Shown piece after piece: positions 59,901-64,000 of a stretch of 64,000 nt of DNA. The stretch comes from Kribbella sp. NBC_01245 (lineage in GTDB: Bacteria > Actinomycetota > Actinomycetes > Propionibacteriales > Kribbellaceae): NCBI RefSeq assembly GCF_036226525.1, contig NZ_CP108487.1, positions 6,076,001 through 6,140,000 of the forward strand, in the 5' to 3' direction. Both the position numbers and the translations under genes were made by a program. Below the pieces are notes generated by a model. The model worked only from the letters and a program-made list of their open reading frames with translations. It did not search any database and had not been told where the DNA came from. Within the stretch, counting starts at the first letter, position 1. Every line of letters begins with the position of its first letter.

Positions 59901-61562
59901 ATGTCTGGTCCTCGTCCCGTCCGCGCTGCCCGCGGTACCACCCTCACCGCGCAGGGCTGGCAGCAGGAGGCCGCCCTGCGGATGCTGCAGAACAACCTCG
60001 ACCCCGAGGTGGCCGAACATCCCGACGAGCTGGTCGTGTACGGCGGTTCGGGTAAGGCCGCACGGGACTGGAACTCGTTCGACGCGATGGTCCGTACGCT
60101 GACCACGCTGAAGCAGGACGAGACGATGCTGGTGCAGTCGGGCCGGCCGGTCGGCGTGATGCGTACGCACGAGTGGGCGCCGCGGGTGCTGATCGCGAAC
60201 TCGAACCTGGTCGGCGACTGGGCCAACTGGGAGGAGTTCCGGCGGCTGGAGGCTATGGGCCTCACGATGTACGGCCAGATGACCGCGGGCTCGTGGATCT
60301 ACATTGGCACGCAGGGAATTCTGCAGGGGACGTACGAGACCTTTGCCGCCGTGGCCGCCAAGAGGTTCAACGGCACGCTTGCCGGGACCATCACCCTCAC
60401 GGCGGGTCTGGGCGGTATGGGCGGCGCGCAGCCGTTGGCCGTCACCATGAACGACGGTGTGGCCATCTGCATTGACGTAGACGAGTCGCGGATCAAGCGC
60501 CGGATCGAGCACCGCTACCTCGACGTACAGGCGTCGTCGGTTGACGAGGCACTACGGCTGGCCGAAGAGGCCAAGAACGCGCGCAAGCCGCTGTCGATCG
60601 GCGTACTTGGTAATGCCGCCGAGATCGTCCCTGACCTGCTGGAGCGGGGTGCGCCGATCGACATCGTCACTGACCAGACTTCCGCGCATGACCCGCTCAT
60701 GTACCTGCCGGCCGGTATCGACTTCGCTGACTGGTCTACCGCTCGTGAGAAGGACCCGGCCGGGTTTACCGACAGGGCGCGCGAGTCGATGGCTAGGCAC
60801 GTTGAAGCCATGGTGGGCTTCATGGACCTTGGTGCCGAGGTGTTCGACTACGGCAACTCCATTCGGGATGAGGCGCGTAAGGCCGGGTATGGCCGGGCAT
60901 TCGAGTTCCCGGGGTTCGTACCGGCGTACATCCGTCCTTTGTTCTGTGAGGGCAAGGGCCCGTTCCGGTGGGCAGCGTTGTCCGGTAATCCTCAGGACAT
61001 CGCTAAGACGGACAAGGCGATCCTCGAGATGTTCCCGGAGAACGAGCACCTCCAGCGCTGGATCAAGATGGCCGGCGAGCGGGTGGCCTTCCAGGGACTG
61101 CCCGCGCGGATCTGCTGGCTCGGGTACGGCGAACGGGACAAGGCGGGCCTTCGTTTCAACGACATGGTGGCCTCGGGTGAACTCGAGGCGCCGATCGTGA
61201 TCGGACGCGACCACCTCGACTGCGGCAGCGTCGCCTCGCCGTACCGGGAGACCGAGTCGATGCTCGACGGGTCCGACGCGATCGCCGACTGGCCGTTGCT
61301 GAACGCGATGGTGAACGTCGGCAGTGGCGCGTCCTGGGTGTCGATCCACCACGGTGGTGGCGTCGGCATGGGCCGGTCGATCCACGCCGGTCAGGTCTCG
61401 GTTGCCGACGGCACCGATCTGGCCCGGCAGAAGCTCGAACGGGTCCTCACCAACGACCCGGGGATGGGTGTGATCCGGCACGTGGATGCCGGCTACGAGC
61501 GCGCGGACGAGGTCGCCATGGAGCGTGGCGTCCGTATCCCGATGCGCGATCTCGGGCAATGA
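59901..61562 (+). CDS. hutU: Urocanate hydratase
   Basis: A 553-residue urocanase: GTYETFAAVAAKRFNGTLAG, GLGGMGGAQPLAVTMNDGVA (NAD+ site), DQTSAHDPL, RICWLGYGERDKAGLRFND, and HHGGGVGMGRSIHAG. It uses a tightly bound NAD+ to convert urocanate to imidazolone propionate. HutI and later steps are not in the window. Confidence 0.96.
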   Translation: MSGPRPVRAARGTTLTAQGWQQEAALRMLQNNLDPEVAEHPDELVVYGGSGKAARDWNSFDAMVRTLTTLKQDETMLVQSGRPVGVMRTHEWAPRVLIANSNLVGDWANWEEFRRLEAMGLTMYGQMTAGSWIYIGTQGILQGTYETFAAVAAKRFNGTLAGTITLTAGLGGMGGAQPLAVTMNDGVAICIDVDESRIKRRIEHRYLDVQASSVDEALRLAEEAKNARKPLSIGVLGNAAEIVPDLLERGAPIDIVTDQTSAHDPLMYLPAGIDFADWSTAREKDPAGFTDRARESMARHVEAMVGFMDLGAEVFDYGNSIRDEARKAGYGRAFEFPGFVPAYIRPLFCEGKGPFRWAALSGNPQDIAKTDKAILEMFPENEHLQRWIKMAGERVAFQGLPARICWLGYGERDKAGLRFNDMVASGELEAPIVIGRDHLDCGSVASPYRETESMLDGSDAIADWPLLNAMVNVGSGASWVSIHHGGGVGMGRSIHAGQVSVADGTDLARQKLERVLTNDPGMGVIRHVDAGYERADEVAMERGVRIPMRDLGQ

Positions 61563-61655
61563 GAACGGGAAACCGCTCCGATTCTGTCGGTGGAGTCGCC
61601 TAGGCTGCTGAATCAGTCGGTATGGATGGTCTCCGTGAGCGCGAAGGGGCGCTGA

Positions 61656-62654
61656 ATGATCGAGTTCGACAAGGTCACCAAGCGGTATCCGGACGGCACT
61701 GTCGCCGTCGACGAGTTGTCGCTGCGCATTCCGAGCAACGAGATCACGGTCTTCGTCGGCCCGTCGGGCTGTGGCAAGACGACGTCCCTGCGCATGATCA
61801 ACCGGATGATCGAGTGCACCAGCGGCGCGATCTCGATCGACGGGGAGAACATCAACAGTAAGGACGCGGTCACCCTGCGGCGCGGGATCGGCTATGTGAT
61901 CCAGCATGCCGGGCTGTTCCCGCACCGCACGGTGGCGGACAACGTCGCGACCGTGCCGAAGCTGCTCGGCTGGGATCGGCGCAAGACCCGCGCCACCGCG
62001 ATGGAGTTGCTGGAGCGGGTCGGCCTCGATCCCAAACTCGCCGATCGGTATCCGGCGCAGTTGTCCGGTGGCCAGCAGCAACGAGTCGGCGTGGCCCGGG
62101 CGCTGGCCGCCGATCCGCTGGTCATGTTGATGGACGAGCCGTTCAGCGCGGTCGACCCGATCGTGCGGCACCAGTTGCAGGAGGAGCTGCTGCGCCTGCA
62201 ACGCGATATCGGCAAGACCATCGTGTTCGTCACCCACGACATCGACGAGGCGATCAAGCTCGGCGACAACGTGGCCGTGCTACGGGTCGGCGGCAAGCTG
62301 GCCCAGTTCGCGCATCCCGCGGAGCTGCTGGCCAACCCGGCGGACCCTTTTGTCGAGAGCTTCATCGGGCAGGACCGCGGCTATCGCGCGCTCACGTTCG
62401 TGCCGGCCGCCGACCTGCCGCTGCAGCCGGTGCCGGACGAGCTCATCCTCAGCGAGGACGGCAGACCGGTCGGCTGGCAGGTTGATGGTGAGATGCAGGC
62501 GATCGGCGGGGTCTTCCACCGTACGGATTCGTTGCGCGCGGCACTGGACTCGGTGCTGACGTCCCCGGTCAGTCAGGGCGTCTGCGTCGACGAGGGTGGC
62601 AAGCCTGTCGGTGTCGTCTCCTATGACGCCTTCAGTGGGACGTTGCGGCCATGA
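61656..62654 (+). CDS. Quaternary-amine/ProU-type ABC transporter ATP-binding protein
   Basis: A 332-residue ATPase: Walker A GPSGCGKTTSLRM, signature LSGGQQQRVGVARAL, Walker B VMLMDEPFSAVDP, H-loop THDIDEAI. The C-terminal CBS-like extension (about residues 250-330) is typical of OpuA/OpuCA transporters for betaine, choline or similar compounds. The permease gene overlaps (ATGA). HutV-type histidine transporters belong to the same family, so proximity to hutHU leaves the substrate open. Confidence 0.92.
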   Translation: MIEFDKVTKRYPDGTVAVDELSLRIPSNEITVFVGPSGCGKTTSLRMINRMIECTSGAISIDGENINSKDAVTLRRGIGYVIQHAGLFPHRTVADNVATVPKLLGWDRRKTRATAMELLERVGLDPKLADRYPAQLSGGQQQRVGVARALAADPLVMLMDEPFSAVDPIVRHQLQEELLRLQRDIGKTIVFVTHDIDEAIKLGDNVAVLRVGGKLAQFAHPAELLANPADPFVESFIGQDRGYRALTFVPAADLPLQPVPDELILSEDGRPVGWQVDGEMQAIGGVFHRTDSLRAALDSVLTSPVSQGVCVDEGGKPVGVVSYDAFSGTLRP

Positions 62655-63304
62655 CCTGGGTCGGCGACAACCTCGACGTGATCTGGGCGCAGCTCCAGGA
62701 GCACATCTACCTGGCCGTGCTGCCGGTGTTGTTCGGCCTGCTGATCGCCGTGCCGCTCGGCTACGTCGCGACGCGATACTCGTGGCTGGCGAATCCGCTC
62801 GTCGCGCTCGGTGGCGTGCTGTATTCGCTGCCCTCGATCGCCTTGTTCATCGTGCTGCCCGCCATTCTCGGCACCGGGATCCTCTCGCCGATCAACATCA
62901 TCGCCGCGCTGACGATCTACGCGGTGTCGTTGCTGATCCGCAACGTCATCGACGGGCTGAGATCGGTGCCGCCCGAGGTCCGGCAGTCCGCGATCGCCGT
63001 CGGTTACGGCACGTTCCGCCGGGTGCTGACGATCGACCTGCCCATCGCAGTACCGGTGATCTTCGCCGGGCTGCGGGTGGTCACTGTCGCGAACATCTCG
63101 ATGGTGAGCGTCGGCGCGCTGATCGGTATCGGCGGTCTGGGTGACCTGTTCACCGACGGCTTCTCGAAGAACTTCCTCACCCCGATCGTCGTCGGCATCG
63201 TGCTGTCGCTCGCGCTGGCACTGGTGGCGGACCTCGTGATCGTGGGCTTGCAACGGCTGCTGACGCCGTGGGCGCGGGTCATCTCCCCGATAAAGGCGGC
63301 CTAA
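62651..63304 (+). CDS. ABC transporter permease (OpuCB/ProW-like)
   Basis: A 217-residue inner membrane permease with about six TM helices and the EAA-type loop around AIAVGYGTFRRVLTIDLPIA. It starts by ATGA overlap with the ATPase gene and is followed at once by a second permease. Confidence 0.9.
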   Translation: MTWVGDNLDVIWAQLQEHIYLAVLPVLFGLLIAVPLGYVATRYSWLANPLVALGGVLYSLPSIALFIVLPAILGTGILSPINIIAALTIYAVSLLIRNVIDGLRSVPPEVRQSAIAVGYGTFRRVLTIDLPIAVPVIFAGLRVVTVANISMVSVGALIGIGGLGDLFTDGFSKNFLTPIVVGIVLSLALALVADLVIVGLQRLLTPWARVISPIKAA

Positions 63305-63305
63305 C

Positions 63306-64000
63306 ATGATCCAAGGCATGCTGGACTTCCTCACGGACCCGGCGAACTGGTCGGGGGCCGAGGGCATCGGCAACCGCATCGTGCAACACGTCTGGTACAC
63401 GTTCCTCTCGCTCGGCATGGCCGCTGTGATCGCGCTACCGGTCGGGCTGCTGATCGGGCACACCCGGCGCGGCGCGTTCCTCGCGATCAACCTGGGCAAC
63501 GCAGCCCGGGCACTGCCGACACTCGGCCTACTGACGTTGATCGTGCTGCTGATGGGCCGGATCGGGTTCACCCCGGTGCTGGTCGCTCTCGTCGTGCTCG
63601 GTATCCCGCCGATCCTCACCTCGACGTACGCCGGAGTGAGCGGGGTGGACCCTGCCACGGTCGACGCGGCTCGCGGGATGGGCATGACCGGTGGCGAGAT
63701 CTTGCGCAAGGTCGAGATCCCGATCGCCCTGCCGCTGATCATCTCCGGGCTGCGCAGCGCCACCTTGCAGATCGTGTCGACCGCGACCATCGCGGCGATT
63801 GTGGCGCTCGGCGGTCTCGGCCGATATGTGGTCGACGGTCTGTCCCTGCGCGACTTCCCGCAGATGCTGAGCGGCGCCGTGCTGGTCGCCCTGCTGGCGA
63901 TCGCGCTCGACCTCCTGTTCGCCCTAGCGGCCCGGTTCACCATCTCCGACGGACTGACCGGTCGCGTCACGAAAAGCACTATCCAGACCACCCCGGCGGA
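63306..64000 (+). CDS. ABC transporter permease (OpuCD-like), partial at window end
   Basis: The frame is open from the ATG at 63306 to the window end (231 codons). The product is a second permease: FLSLGMAAVIALPVGLLIGH, then the EAA loop AARGMGMTGGEILRKVEIPI and several TM helices. ATPase plus two permeases predicts that the substrate-binding protein gene lies just beyond the window. Confidence 0.88.
   Translation, partial: MIQGMLDFLTDPANWSGAEGIGNRIVQHVWYTFLSLGMAAVIALPVGLLIGHTRRGAFLAINLGNAARALPTLGLLTLIVLLMGRIGFTPVLVALVVLGIPPILTSTYAGVSGVDPATVDAARGMGMTGGEILRKVEIPIALPLIISGLRSATLQIVSTATIAAIVALGGLGRYVVDGLSLRDFPQMLSGAVLVALLAIALDLLFALAARFTISDGLTGRVTKSTIQTTPA

Noticed and set aside
62621..63991. 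Minus-strand open frame opposite the two permease genes
   Set aside because: Composition is Arg/Asp/Gln-rich shadow sequence; the plus-strand permeases have TM helices and EAA loops.

Overview
This window is high-GC actinobacterial chromosome. The codon use, the frequent GTG/TTG starts, the EtfD-like iron-sulfur protein and the zinc-independent ribosomal protein cluster suggest a Kribbella-like member of the Nocardioidaceae/Kribbellaceae. The genus is an inference from general resemblance, not a database match.

Region 1 (1-3259) is host flank: a CPBP-family membrane protein running off the left edge, a TetR repressor with a palindromic operator, and a 541-residue membrane/lipoprotein-like fusion. 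Region 2 (3260-21023) is a 17.8 kb actinomycete integrative element (AICE) in the 3' half of a tRNA-Gly(CCC) gene. It is bounded by 42-bp direct repeats, and paired GTTGCAC motifs lie the same distance inside each end. Its left part is lower-GC cargo: a type III restriction-modification pair (mod, res) overlapping a PIN-domain gene. A recombinase-like fragment, a Scr1/DUF6879-type regulatory cassette and a GNAT gene follow. Its right part is the AICE core: a GntR/KorA-type repressor, a tightly overlapped operon of small proteins ending in an FtsK/TraB-type DNA translocase, a cluster of GGTAGCG repeats, a DUF3631 ATPase (probable replication protein), an excisionase and a tyrosine integrase. 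The end of the DUF3631 gene carries a regular 144-bp nested palindrome, the most striking structure in the window.

Region 3 (20983-33000) is host DNA: tRNA-Gly, a MarR regulator, dCTP deaminase, a DUF4097 protein with a ribbon-helix-helix partner facing an SDR oxidoreductase across four phased TGAYGTCA boxes, EtfD-like electron transfer protein, an M15-like peptidase and a secreted M36 metalloprotease. Region 4 (33000-42200) holds a gene truncated at a 34-bp inverted repeat, an acetaldehyde-type dehydrogenase with DUF779 and a divergent GAF regulator, a LacI-controlled amidohydrolase/cysteine dioxygenase pair, PhzF, and a palindrome-rich intergenic stretch.

Region 5 (42187-55200) has kdpDE without kdpFABC, an alpha/beta hydrolase, a secreted GDSL hydrolase, an HTH/NB-ARC/TPR regulator beside an ammonia-lyase homologue with a non-canonical MIO triad, a divergent Zur-type cluster (L31, CobW-like / L28, L33, S14), and an antitoxin-like gene beside an inverted PIN toxin remnant. 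Region 6 (55200-64000) has IclR, imine-reductase-like, MerR and double-GNAT genes, then hutH-hutU and an OpuC/ProU-type ABC transporter whose second permease runs off the right edge. No CRISPR array, rRNA or insertion-sequence transposase was seen.
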